Below, piece by piece: positions 45,272 through 55,816 of a DNA stretch of 64,000 nt. Position 1 is the stretch's first letter; the number at the start of each line of letters is the position of its first letter. A model generated the notes under the pieces. That model made no database searches and was not told the DNA's origin. It saw only the letters and a list, made by a program, of their open reading frames with translations. Source of the DNA: Larimichthys crocea (lineage: Eukaryota; Chordata; Actinopteri; Sciaenidae); the NCBI RefSeq assembly GCF_000972845.2, contig NC_040021.1, forward strand, positions 23,358,801 to 23,422,800, given 5' to 3'. Made by a program: the position numbers and the translations under genes.

Positions 45272-47560
45272 ATGGGCTCCCTGGTAAGCAGTGGTGCTGC
45301 TCTTCTCTTAACCTCCCTGCTGGCTTTGCTCTTTGGAGTTTCCTCAGTCGTTGGTCAGGACCTGAGAGAGAGGGATGCACTATGCAATTCTGATGGCTGC
45401 TTTGTGGTCTACTTCCAACGAAAGACCTTCCTGGACTCATGGAAAGCCTGCAAGGAAAAAGGTGGAAATCTAGCTACCATTAAACGCAAGGAAGATGCTG
45501 CCAGTATTGCCAATCTCTTCTCCACTCTCGATTTGCGCCACTCACGCACCGATGTCCAGGTATGGATCGGCCTGCAGCGCCAGCCTCGCCAGTGTACCAC
45601 CGCACGCCCATTGCGGGGTTTCTTTTGGACTACTGGTGACCAGGACACAGAGTATACCAACTGGCAGAGAGAGGAGTCACCTAACACGTGTATGGGTCCA
45701 CGCTGTGTGGTTATGGGCTATAACACTGAAGAGCAGAATGATAACTTCAAATGGCTGGATGGTTCCTGCTCAGTCCCTGTAGATGGATATCTTTGCCATT
45801 ATGCCTATAAAGGAATGTGTTCTGCCTTGTGGAGTGAAGGGGCAGGAAATGCCCTCTACACCACACCGTTTAATCTTCTAAGCACACTGTTAACCCATGT
45901 ACCCTTTGGATCTGTTGCTACTGTGCCCTGCCCTGCCAACACCAAGGAGGAACAGTCAGTGTTGTGTATGCTGAAGGAAGACGGCTCAGTGGGGTGGTCA
46001 AGAGATTCTCCCCTTTGCTCTGATCCCCCTGTATCACATAACTGGTGTGACCAGAATAACGGTGGGTGTGAGCATTTCTGCAGGCTAACCGGCGTCCACT
46101 TCTACTGTGAGTGTGCCAATGGGTATCAACTAGGAGATAATGGGCAGAGCTGTGAGCTGCCTGATGTTTGTCAAGGGGTACCCTGTGAGTTTGAGTGTGT
46201 TCCCCTTTTGGATGGATACCGGTGTGCCTGCCCAGAAGGATACCTCCTTGCACAGGATGAACGTAGCTGCATGGATATAGATGAGTGCCTCCAAAGTCCT
46301 TGTGAACAAATTTGTGTGAACACTCCGGGAACATTTGAATGTCAATGTCGGGCAGGTTACGAGCTGGATTATTTAGGTGAGTGTGAAGATATAGATGAGT
46401 GTATGAATGACCCATGTGAACATGCCTGTGAGAACACTCCGGGCTCTCATATCTGCCACTGTCATCTGGGTTATTCCCCAGTGCGTGAGGACCCCAAGCG
46501 TTGCCAAGACACTGATGAGTGCCAGATCCCTGGTACCTGTGAGCAGATGTGTGTGAATTATGAGGGTGGATTTGAGTGCTACTGCGAGGAAGGCTATGAA
46601 CTCATGTCTGATAATTACTCATGTCACAAGAAAGGGGAAGGAGATGACCAATCTGCTGTCACTCCTTCTTTTTCTTGGGTCACCCACCAGCCTGGACCTG
46701 TATGGGAACCAGACTATTGGCCTCCAGAGGAGGACCAACCGTTGGACTGGCTCACTGACCCACCCAGAGTTTTGAATTCTGATGTTATTTGGGTCACCAG
46801 TGCCCCTCAGGAAGAATTTGATTTAGTACAGACAGTACACCCTCCTACACAGGTGGCAGAGGAAGATGAAGGAGACAGAGACAATGTAGAAGATGACAGG
46901 TCTCAGTCTGAGCTGGAAGTTTTGTTAATCACGACATACACCACACCTCCTCCCACCACAAGTACTAGTACTACAACAGACTGGTACGAAGATGATGATG
47001 AGGAGACCACCACAGCTCTCCCCTTCCTTTCCACTTCTACAATCTCTGAGGGAGCTTGGAATTGGTGGGCAGGGCACACCACTTCCAGTCAGAAACCAGG
47101 AAATCCAGAAGATTCAGTCATAGACCACAACATGCCTACAGATTCCACTTACCACAATAAGGGAGAAGAGTATCCCCTTGGGGAAAACTCTAGGTTCCCA
47201 GAGGAGGAGTTCAGGGAAAAAGACTATGTGGAGATCATACACTCCCAGGAATCAGCTGTTCCCACCCAGCCGATTCCTTCCCAGTCACCCCCAAGCAAGG
47301 CTGGAGAGGGTGGTGACATCCTGGATCCTGTCAAGGAAGATAGGGGTCAGAAGCAAAGCAACACCTGGCTCCTTGTGGGTCTCCTTGTGCCCATCTGCAT
47401 CTTCATTGTGGTGATGGTGGCGCTGGGAATTGTCTACTGCACACGGTGTGCTGTTCAGCCACGAAACAAGAATGCCACTGACTGCTACCACTGGATCTCT
47501 GGGGCTCATGATAAACAGGGAGCTCCTAACCCCTCAGCAGGGGTCAAGACCCATGTTTAG
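45272..47560 (+). CDS. cd248: Endosialin / CD248-like transmembrane C-type lectin
   Basis: A type I membrane glycoprotein of 762 residues. In mammals CD248 (TEM1) marks pericytes and stromal fibroblasts and binds matrix proteins. Order: signal peptide 1-28 (leucine-rich core, likely cleavage VVG|QD); C-type lectin domain about 38-175 with WIGL at 98-101 and WLDGSC at 161-166, lacking the canonical Ca/sugar WND motif; sushi-like domain about 183-249; five EGF modules at about 259-294, 300-333, 339-371, 377-411 and 417-451, the last three opening D-I/T-D-E-C as calcium-binding EGFs; acidic, Thr/Pro-rich stalk 452-697; membrane span about 699-722; short tail with DCYHW and a terminal T-H-V that fits a class I PDZ ligand. 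The ALGIVYCTRC membrane-exit and DCY.W tail are what I recall for CD248 rather than CD93, thrombomodulin or CLEC14A. Intronless, as in this family. The ATG at 45272 has A at -3 and G at +4; the frame is open 10 codons upstream only from a GTG. Paralogue (a or b) not decided. Confidence 0.93.
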   Translation: MGSLVSSGAALLLTSLLALLFGVSSVVGQDLRERDALCNSDGCFVVYFQRKTFLDSWKACKEKGGNLATIKRKEDAASIANLFSTLDLRHSRTDVQVWIGLQRQPRQCTTARPLRGFFWTTGDQDTEYTNWQREESPNTCMGPRCVVMGYNTEEQNDNFKWLDGSCSVPVDGYLCHYAYKGMCSALWSEGAGNALYTTPFNLLSTLLTHVPFGSVATVPCPANTKEEQSVLCMLKEDGSVGWSRDSPLCSDPPVSHNWCDQNNGGCEHFCRLTGVHFYCECANGYQLGDNGQSCELPDVCQGVPCEFECVPLLDGYRCACPEGYLLAQDERSCMDIDECLQSPCEQICVNTPGTFECQCRAGYELDYLGECEDIDECMNDPCEHACENTPGSHICHCHLGYSPVREDPKRCQDTDECQIPGTCEQMCVNYEGGFECYCEEGYELMSDNYSCHKKGEGDDQSAVTPSFSWVTHQPGPVWEPDYWPPEEDQPLDWLTDPPRVLNSDVIWVTSAPQEEFDLVQTVHPPTQVAEEDEGDRDNVEDDRSQSELEVLLITTYTTPPPTTSTSTTTDWYEDDDEETTTALPFLSTSTISEGAWNWWAGHTTSSQKPGNPEDSVIDHNMPTDSTYHNKGEEYPLGENSRFPEEEFREKDYVEIIHSQESAVPTQPIPSQSPPSKAGEGGDILDPVKEDRGQKQSNTWLLVGLLVPICIFIVVMVALGIVYCTRCAVQPRNKNATDCYHWISGAHDKQGAPNPSAGVKTHV

Positions 47561-47586
47561 GCAGAGAGGAGAGAAACTGACATTTA

Positions 47587-47592
47587 AATAAA
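47587..47592 (+). promoter_or_regulatory. Possible cd248 polyadenylation signal (proximal)
   Basis: AATAAA 27 bp after the stop codon. Use of this site would give an unusually short 3' UTR. ATTAAA at 48296-48301 and AATAAA at 48803-48808 are alternatives further down. Confidence 0.35.
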
Positions 47593-49385
47593 CAGACTAT
47601 GCTTCAGAGGTAAGCAGGAGTGAATAATGGACCTGGTAAGGGACATGCTAAATGTTTTACCCTCTTTGACTGTGGAACTGCCCACTCTTTGAACACATTT
47701 GGACATTACTGTTAAATAATAATCGATAGAGGAGTGGAAAGAATGCTGAAAACCACTGACTGTTTTTTCTTTGATGTTTTTGATACACTGACCACACAGC
47801 ACAAGATCAAATTGCTTCATAGTTGCACTAAGTTACATAATTATAAAATATTACGTCTTCATTAGTAATTTCAAAAAATCTGCTAATGTCTGCGAATCAT
47901 GCGTGTAGTCATTTATTAATTTCAGCATTTCACAGCTGGAGCCAGATCCTGCAAAGAGCCTTGCATATCAGTGTACTGACGGCAAAAGCATTCTTCCTTC
48001 AGTGAGGTAGCAAAACTTTACTTTAAGGTTTCTTCATCGCAAAAATCCTCAGGCTCAGTTTATTTCAATAGCATATCACTGTAGATAATTATTACTGTCC
48101 TTACTGGTGAAAGCAGACTGTAAGCAAATACCCCTGTAAGAGCAAAGACATTCTGCAGTCACATGATAATGCTGGGAAAACAATCATTTGAAAATCACTG
48201 TTTTGAAGTTGAATTGTTAATTAATAAGTGACCAAAACCGTTTTGTATATAGTGATTCTTTTATATTTATGTTTGTTCCATACTTGTCATCAGTCATTAA
48301 AAAACACGCCTTTTAATAATTCAATGACATAACATTTTTATGGAACCCATAAACCTGATGATATGCAGAGGAATGTCTGTCGGCACATGGGAATGCTCCC
48401 TCCTCTCGTGTTCAATTTAAGAGCACTTCTCCTTTCCTTGACCTTTTCTGAAAAGCGGTCAAAGTGCAGATGTTCACACTGCACAGGAATTGTGGTAGAG
48501 GTTGGTTGTTAACATTAGCCTTGGCCTTATTCATGAAATAGCCATCAGTCACCCATCGTAAGCCTATTTCATTTGTACCAGAAGGTTCTGTCTTGGCCCA
48601 GCCCAGAAATGTTGGATCACTTCCAGCTGAGGGAGACTGTCAGTGAGATACCTTGCAATTGCTTGCACAACTAAAGACAATCATATCCCTGAGATCTCAG
48701 ATAAAAATCACACATGAGAAAAAGGCTATATTGACTTTTTTGGAGAAGTGCTAATTGAATAGGGTGTGTGAGTTTTCTATTCCAAAGAAAAAACAAATAC
48801 AAAATAAAGGCACTTAAGTTCAAACACATTTAATTCAAGTGCCATTTCAAATTTACACATGGAATTTATTGATCTTTATTTTACTGATAGACTGTGACTG
48901 TGTGACTGTTACATGTTAAGAAATTGTGAATTAAAAACTATGACAAGGGTTGAGTGTGAAGTTTATTGATGTCGGGCTTTTAATGGAGCCTTTAACAACG
49001 GGTAAAGTTTGAACTGTCATGGAGATAGCTCCATAGCTGTCACATGACCGAAGTCGGGAACTACCATCTCAAGTTCATTTTTTTGGAGTGTTTTTATATT
49101 CTTGTCATTAATTAGAGCAGTGAATTTAAAAGCTAGGAGGTACTTTGAGTCACTTCCTCAGAAAGGCGGAGGAATGAATGTGGGTGTGTGACAATAAGGA
49201 TACTGTAATTTCAAAAATGACCATTATCCCAGAGTGCCCTTTGTTTATAGAAAGAGTTTTTATGGAAAATACAACAGGATACTTGAGCACAGTCTCCACT
49301 GGCAGTAAAGAAGCATTGTGATTGTATTGACTAATGGAATGCACTGATCAAAACCAGGTTTTGGCTCTGCGAGTGACTCTCAGAG
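47593..49385. other. cd248 3' flank, presumed 3' UTR and intergenic
   Basis: No further gene seen. Bases about 48340-48490 are balanced, repeat-free and carry GGGAATGCTCCC, a TEAD-like palindromic core, and CTTTCCTTGACC. They are a weak regulatory candidate. The minus-strand frame 47584-47820 is domain-free. Confidence 0.35.
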
Positions 49386-49390
49386 GGGGT

Positions 49391-49401
49391 CTCACTCTCT
49401 T

Positions 49402-49478
<77 letters not shown>

Positions 49479-49526
49479 GCTCTCTGTCTCTCTCTCTGTC
49501 TCTCTCTCTGTCTCTCTCCCCCCCCT
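49391..49526. repeat. (CT)n microsatellite / polypyrimidine tract
   Basis: About 120 bp of nearly pure CT with a few CTGTCTC interruptions toward the right, then C8. The frames on both strands (poly Ser-Leu and poly Arg-Glu) are translations of the repeat. Confidence 0.98.
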
Positions 49527-50825
49527 GACCTATTTTCAACATTGTCATCTCTTTTACAGCTCTCAGTAGAAAGACACAATCCAGTCACCAGTGAACTGAG
49601 CTGTGTTCATTCTTTGCTAACCCTCTCTGAAACAGTCTCTAGAAATATTATGATGTCAGTCCAGCTGATGTATATTACGCAAAGTACGATTCTAATTTGT
49701 AATGTGTCTTTTTGATGTTTCCCCCTATCATTCATGTCAATAGTAATAACAGTGTGCTTAAGTTATTTGCTAAGATCTGGGAAAATGGTGACATCACGAA
49801 AGAAGTCAGAAGTGGGAATAAGCACATGCAGATCAACAGGTAAATACATCCTGAGGTTAGCCTAACCAAAGTCAAATCAGCTTAAAGAGCCACTTCCTGC
49901 TTTAGCTTTAATCCGCTGTGCTACCTCACAAGGGCACTGAGTGTCAATTACTTTGTGGTGAATGAATCAGTTTGTGTGTTGTGACAGCTCTAGGCCTTCA
50001 GATTTTTTCAGGTATTCCTGATGGTTTGGCCACTCCCACCTCATTCAGTAATTGATTGCAGCCTCACAGGCACTCACTTTGGTTTGGTTTAGCTTTGGTG
50101 CATGTGACACATAGTTTAAGTTAGCACCTAAAGTTTCATAGCACCCAACACCTACACTTCACTACTGACTGCTGACTTATCCCAGTACAGTCTGCTTATT
50201 GTTCAGCTGTACATAATAAATGATTTAGTTCACTTGAGTGGTTGCTTTGCAGACCTCACTTTTTGTTATGTTCCTGAATGAGCTGGGCATACTATTGCAC
50301 TAACTGTATAAACTGAAATTATGTGAAAAAACATAAAAAAAAACTTTTTTCAGGTCTTACAGATAATTTTTGATCCAGCCTTGGTTCTTAATAACATCTC
50401 ACTTGAATGTGCTTTTACCTCATAAACTCATTTTCAACTTGTCTGATTGACTTTTTATGTTTCTTGACCCATCTAACTTTGTTGATGTCACTGCATTCCA
50501 ACATGTCGGCAAGTGCTGGTGAGTACAATATTATCACAACTGATAGAAATAATGTTATTCAAACAAGACCTTAGATATTATGAAGCAGTATCCTTTGTGT
50601 TAGCTCACAACAAATGAAAAACCTCAAGAGAGACACTTCATTGTTTTGCCTTATGCACGAGTGACTGGACCTACACTCTTTGATTATATGCATGTGTAAC
50701 TGTCCAGACAGTTCCTCTCTCTTTTCTTGCCTTGTTGTCTCCTCACTGTATTCAGTTGTGACAAACTACCTGTTTCTGGCTGTGCATTGTAGACATACAT
50801 ATATACATACATACATATACACATA
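49527..50825. other. Intergenic sequence, nothing firm
   Basis: No gene. A (CATA)n patch lies at 50790-50828. Bases 49990-50270 include TTCAGCTGTACATAATAAATG, which could be part of an LTR, but no borders are visible. Confidence 0.35.
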
Positions 50826-50827
50826 CA

Positions 50828-51064
50828 TATACTGTTGCCCATAAAGTTGGAATAAACTGTTTTTGACCTCTTCTCATGAAATGATTGTGACAATATGTGA
50901 TTTATTCTTGATAGATAAAGTCTATCTTCACCACACTTTATTGATCAATCTCTTCCAAACATATCACAGTGAAAATGAAATCACAATTAACCTGATGTGT
51001 ATAATGTGTCTGTGGGGAATGTGTCTGAAAACAAAATAATTCCAACTTTATGGGCAACAGTGTA
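50828..51064. mobile_element. Mariner/Tc1-type MITE
   Basis: The element spans 50830-51062 (233 bp). The left end TACTGTTGCCCATAAAGTTG and the reverse complement of the right end CACTGTTGCCCATAAAGTTG differ only at the first base, and the match extends through GAAT. A TA dinucleotide flanks each side (50828-50829 and 51063-51064), as required for Tc1/mariner insertion. No transposase. It sits at the end of a (CATA)n patch, a natural TA target. Confidence 0.9.
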
Positions 51065-51339
51065 GCTGCATACCCAGCAGCCATGAAACCTTGGATGAGG
51101 AAACATAAAAGGAGGACATTGTTTTTTTTAATCACAAGCAAACCATTGATCAGTATGTGACTATATAAATAAATGCACACACAGGTGAAAAATAAAGATA
51201 ATACTTACATGTATCAGATCTTGCTGTAAAATAATCTTAATGATAATCTTAAGGGTTGACACTTATCATATAGTCTGGGTAGTCCACAAAATATTACTTA
51301 CAGTTAATAGGAATCAAAGGTTCCCATGAAGTTTCATAG

Positions 51340-51563
51340 GAAATGAATGTAGGTCATTTTTGACCCACCTTTGGAAGGTTGGGGTAATAATACAAAAACT
51401 ACAATTTCATAAAATGTATTAAAAAAGTAAGCTAAAGATTTAAATGGAATGATATCAATAACATGTTTTTGGAATATGAAATGATAACAACTTTTAATAC
51501 GTAAATATTACAAGAAAACAATCTCACCGGATCGTATTTGACCCACTTATGCATCTAAGGGTT
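51340..51563. mobile_element. piggyBac-like MITE remnant
   Basis: The right end reads TTTGACCCACTTATGCATCTAAGGGTTAA, that is, reversed, TTAA-CCCTTAGATGCATAAG, the TTAA + CCC start of piggyBac-type elements. An internal GGTCATTTTTGACCC palindrome lies near 51354-51368. A matching left TTAA-CCC terminus was not found, so the left border is uncertain. Confidence 0.45.
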
Positions 51564-52715
51564 AAAGTCTTTATGACTGCTAGAGTCATGGAGTCATTGG
51601 GATAACATACAGCTGAGTAAATACAGTGTAGACAGCTTCCTTGTTTGTTTGTTTGCTTGAATGGCTGCTCAGACTCCAAGTCTTTCCAAACAGGTAAAGG
51701 TGGGCTGACTTAGAAGTGCTCCAAACTCTGACCACCCACTGTGAGCTCTGCACTTGCTAATTAGCTGGGATGTGGGATTTGAAACATTTAACAGTTACAC
51801 ACAAATAAAACATGCTTTTAAAGATATTTTTGAGACTCTCTTGAATTTGATTGTGTTGATGCACAAGATGAAAGGTCATGAGAGTCAAGGTTATTACAAT
51901 TAATCCTCAGGTTTAATGGTTGAACTGACATTGAATGTCCAGATGTACAAAACTGAGGTCCCACTGGTTATAACAATGCATTCTCTTTTTTTCAGCCCTT
52001 AGGGCCAAAGACGTACATTTTCTCATTAAGCTTATTGTTTGTCAGAGGCCCAGCGGCCTCTGTGGACACAATGGCAATCAGTGATGTGCTCTCATGGACT
52101 AAAAATAAAGAAATATGTACCACTGCAAGATGTGGGCTTATCGCCATCCTAACCAGACACTGTTAATTTATTAGTTTATTATTAATTTATAATAGGCTGT
52201 GCTGTAATGAGCTGTGTGCACTCAGATATGGTTAGAGGCTACTGATATTGACTTTTAACAAACAATCCAGTTCTTTAGTACGAACGTCAGAGCTCTGGAC
52301 AGACTGACAGATCTCCATGTACCATGTATGCTTGGTCTATCTCCTCTATCTTCCTATGAAGCTATTCATATTTGCATCAATTTAGTTATTTTCCTGTGAG
52401 ACTTACTTCTATTTTCTCTGTCTCAGGATCATCTGCCTGTCTGCCCATCCCGCCACCCACCAAGCGCTCATCCCTTCCTTCTGCCAAACTTCCATCCGGA
52501 CTCCTTCCTCCTCTCTTCAGCCAGCCACATCTCTCCAGTCCTGCTGCTTTCACTCTTACTGTATTTGTGAAATGCTAAAAAAAAAAAAAACTCCTGGTGG
52601 AACATCTCACAATTAATGAGGTTAACTGTCAACAGGTTAGTAACATGATTGGGTCTAAAAAGAGCAATCTAGAGAGGCTGAGTCTGTGTGAAGTAAAGAT
52701 GTGGAGGGGTTTAAT
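51564..52715. other. Intergenic sequence; 51985-52245 looks non-repetitive
   Basis: No gene supported. Bases 51985-52245 have AT-core homeodomain-like sites (GTTAATTTATTAG, ATTAATTTATAATAG) and balanced flanks without window repeats. The 68-codon plus frame at 52372-52578 is Ser/Pro-rich with no domain. Confidence 0.3.
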
Positions 52716-52719
52716 TCCA

Positions 52720-53095
52720 TTCAATTAAATTCAATTCTATTTGATTCTATTCTATTCTATTTATATAGCGCCATATCATAAAAAGGTGGAAGAAACTTCA
52801 GGAAGATCCACAGAGGAGGGATCCCTCTCCCAGGACGGACAGACGTGCAATGGATGTCACGTGTACAGAACAAATCAACACAAACATATTGTACAATCAC
52901 AATGACTGATAAAATGACAATGAATTACAATGACTGATAAAATGACAATGAATTACAATGACTGATAAAATGACAATGAATTACAATGAATGATAAAATG
53001 ACAATGAATTACAATGAATGATAAAATGACAATGAATCACAATGACTGATAAAATGACAATGAATTACAATGAATGATAAAATGATTACAGTAGC
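52720..53095 (-). mobile_element. LINE family A 3' end, copy 3
   Basis: Left part is a degenerate TTCAATTCTATTTGATTCTATT run and TTTATATAGCGCCATATCAT. It then joins the family block at AAAAGGTGGAAGAAACTTCAGG and continues through GAGGGATCCCTCTCCCAGG. About 100 bp of the usual 3' UTR (CAAAGTCACAAAGTACATTT...) is missing between them. Confidence 0.8.
52899..53085. repeat. 28-bp minisatellite inside the LINE 3' UTR
   Basis: About 6.7 direct copies of ACAATGACTGATAAAATGAC-AATGAATT (28 bp), with GACTG/GAATG variants between copies. Two to three copies lie at the same place in the 32.9-kb LINE copy and one in the 61.3-kb copy. Confidence 0.95.
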
Positions 53096-54449
53096 AGTGG
53101 AACCTGTGATAGATATAGAGAGACACAGATGCACAGCAGCAAATCATCAACTAACTATAAACTGTAATGGAGATATGGTAACAATAATGACAGTGGTAAT
53201 ATCAATCAATGTGGCCGTTCTCTTGATGAACTTTATGTGGGCCAGAAAAACAAAATGATGGTGATAAAGCTCAGTGGAAGTGCAGATTTAGAGATGATTC
53301 TCTGAGGTTGACAGTATAGATGACCTTTTCATAGTCATCGATTGAATGCAGCTACAAACAATCTCCCTTTCACACTGTGTGTGTCTTCTAAATCTGGAGA
53401 AGTTCACCTAAAACATGACAGTGTGAACTCAAGCTATGTGAACAGGTCATGTAAGGTCAAAACACAATCAATACACTCACTGTAAGAAATCAAGTGTGCA
53501 TGCCATGGTGGCATCATTAGTAGCATTCTTCTTGGTATGAGTAACAGAGGTTCAGTGTGAAGATATAAAATGATGTTGGTGCAGAAACTTGATGCAGGAG
53601 AAAATAGTATTGCATACCAGACTCATTTGCTCTGTGTATTCGAGGGCAGCTGCCAAATGTGTTTCTTAGCAACTGTGGTAAACCTCTACACTTTGATGAT
53701 GGAGGTAATAACATAGCATGTATCTGCAAACCAGTAAACAATCGTGAAAGCCTGGCAGATGTTAGATGTAGGGGGGTTAGTGAACTTGGGTTCAGATTGA
53801 AAATAAATAAATAAATCAGAAAACTGAGTTTAGGAAGGATGAGAAAAGCAAACAGTTTATCTTATAGGGAAGAATTCAACATACAAATAGACAGTCTCAT
53901 GTCTGTGCGTGACTAAGTACAGAGCAGAAGTCAGCGTGTGGTTAGCCTAGCTTAGCATAAGACTGCAATAACCTGCCTCTGTCTGAAGTTTAAAATACCC
54001 CTACAAACACATCTAAAGCTGGCTGTTTAGTATGCTGTGTCTTTTTTTCTTTTTCCTGAAATGTAAAAACACAATTTGTGGGATACTTTGCTGGAAGTTT
54101 TTCCTGGAGTCCTGTTCTCACATGACCCATGTCTTAATTCACATACTTCAACTTTCTATTTTGAGTCCACAAGTGCATTCAGACTGTCAGTTCTCTCAGA
54201 ATGCAGCATACTGTGAATACCTGGATGGTGCAGCGGTGCAACACTGGACACTTAGCAGAAGGGGAGGGACCACCGGCATTGTGAAAATGGCAGCCAAGGA
54301 AGCGAAATGTTCTGATGATTTACGGAAGCAGCTACGCTCTTAATAGGAGGTAGGAAACGTACCTAGACATCGATTTTCCAAACTTAGTCTTCGTCCTTGA
54401 TTTAGTCTTGTAAAACCAAACCAATACTGGTAAAGCAATTAACAGGACA
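53096..54449. other. Intergenic sequence, no gene supported
   Basis: Includes a TAGCCTAGCTTAGCATAA phrase at 53944-53961, familiar from fish repeats. The 103-codon frame at 54032-54343 has no domain. Confidence 0.35.
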
Positions 54450-54752
54450 CTCCTGACCAGGGACGTCACTAGGTTTAAGAAAAGTTATTGCGCGCGTATA
54501 ATGACGCACTGAAGGGGCTCTCTCTACCGTACCCAGTGAAATGAGATTTATGATCATATTTAAGTGAATAATGACAGTTTATATGATTATTGGTTTAAAC
54601 TCATATTCTGGCCATTTTGTATTGCATAAATAGGCATTTTTTTGTGAAAAAAAAAATTAATAAATAAAAATAATAATAAAACACCACCAAATTATTTAGG
54701 GGGGCTTGAGAAGCCCCCCTAAAATAGGCCTAGTGACGCCACTGCTCCTGAC
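54450..54752. mobile_element. hAT-like MITE, deleted relative of the 5.1-kb element
   Basis: The element spans 54458-54744 (287 bp) with ends CAGGGACGTCACTAGG and, reversed, CAGTGGCGTCACTAGG. The octamer CTCCTGAC is identical at 54450-54457 and 54745-54752. Bases 54500-54640 match the left part of the 5102-6119 element in reverse. The subterminal GGGGGGCTT...AAGCCCCCC forms a local inverted repeat at about 54699-54720. Confidence 0.92.
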
Positions 54753-55045
54753 AATCTCTGAGACAGTAAGGTGTTAAATGGATCTGATATATTAATTGAT
54801 TTATTAGAGAGACCAGTGGGCACAGCAGAAAAAAAATATACAAAGTAAAAAAGATAAATAGCAGACTGGGACTCAAGGTTTATCATCTTCACAGCTTTAA
54901 GTCACGATTCTCCTTCACCCACACAGGTTGGTTGAACTGAGCAGAGATCAGTTAAACGCTAGCAGCTTGGTGTGGTATTTGATCATATGTGTGGAACTTG
55001 CTGGGACAGTTTGTCCTCATCTTTTACTGAGACAGAAAGCGGTGC
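54753..55045. other. Intergenic sequence, nothing recognised
   Basis: Short unique-looking stretch between two repeats. Confidence 0.4.
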
Positions 55046-55049
55046 ATTA

Positions 55050-55270
55050 AAAACACATTTCCACACTGCTTACTGACATAGTTACAGTGAGGGAGGACTG
55101 GAGACTACTTATGCATTCACAGATGTATCTACATCTCTTCAACATCTGGCTAGAATATGTCTTAAACGTCCTCCGGAGGTGGTTTGAACAATCTGATTCC
55201 GATCTGTCTTGGAAGTGTTCATACTTATGTAAGATCAGCTCAGACATCTGCTCCGCCCAACATGCATGAA
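55050..55270 (+). repeat. Dispersed repeat shared with 29580-29775, copy 2
   Basis: TTCAACATCTGGCTAGAATATGTCTTAAACGTCCTCCGGAGGTGGTTTGA parallels 29707-29756. Frames on both strands here are repeat translations. Confidence 0.45.
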
Positions 55271-55815
55271 GTGTAAGTTGGGTCAGGCTCGCACTTTATA
55301 GACCTCTGTGTGGGTTCACTAAGAGCCTTTAATATCCTTTTAACAGAGATTTGACATGTAAATGTGTCCATATACTGTACATGTCTCTCCCTGATGTACA
55401 TTTCTGAAATAATTACTTTAATGGCTGCTCTAATTTATCCCACCATTGACTGCTGACTTGTCTTAACTGGTTAGAAAGGCCACAGTATTCACCAATTTGT
55501 GATGACAACGGTTGACTGTGGCTCAGGTGATCCAACAAGTCCTCTAGTACTCAGAGGGTCACTGATAGGCACTAGATAAGTCCATATAAGACCATTTACA
55601 TAGTAAAAGGAATTTCCTGTGATTAGCTAAAAACAAGGTTCAAGGTGTGTCAAAAACCAAAATGTTCTCACCAACCAGAGCATCTGAAGATGAATTCCGT
55701 ACCCAATATGTCATTATCCTTTAAAGCTAGGCATGATACAATCCCCATTTTTGTCATCCTCGCCACCATCCTGACTATAATTTAGGCACCTATGTCTGTC
55801 AGAGTCCTGTATTTA
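55271..55815. other. Intergenic sequence, nothing recognised
   Basis: No gene and no recurrent repeat. Confidence 0.4.
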
Positions 55816-55816
55816 T

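Noticed and set aside
45918..46415. 165-codon open frame on the minus strand inside cd248
   Set aside because: It is antisense to the EGF modules. The His/Thr-rich wording is the reverse reading of cysteine-rich EGF codons, with no independent start or domain.
49331..49588. Arg-Glu-rich protein on the minus strand
   Set aside because: Translation of the (CT)n tract; the mirror frame gives Ser-Leu.
52899..53085. CRISPR-like array
   Set aside because: The 28-bp units abut directly without unique spacers, lie in a LINE tail, and the genome is a vertebrate's.
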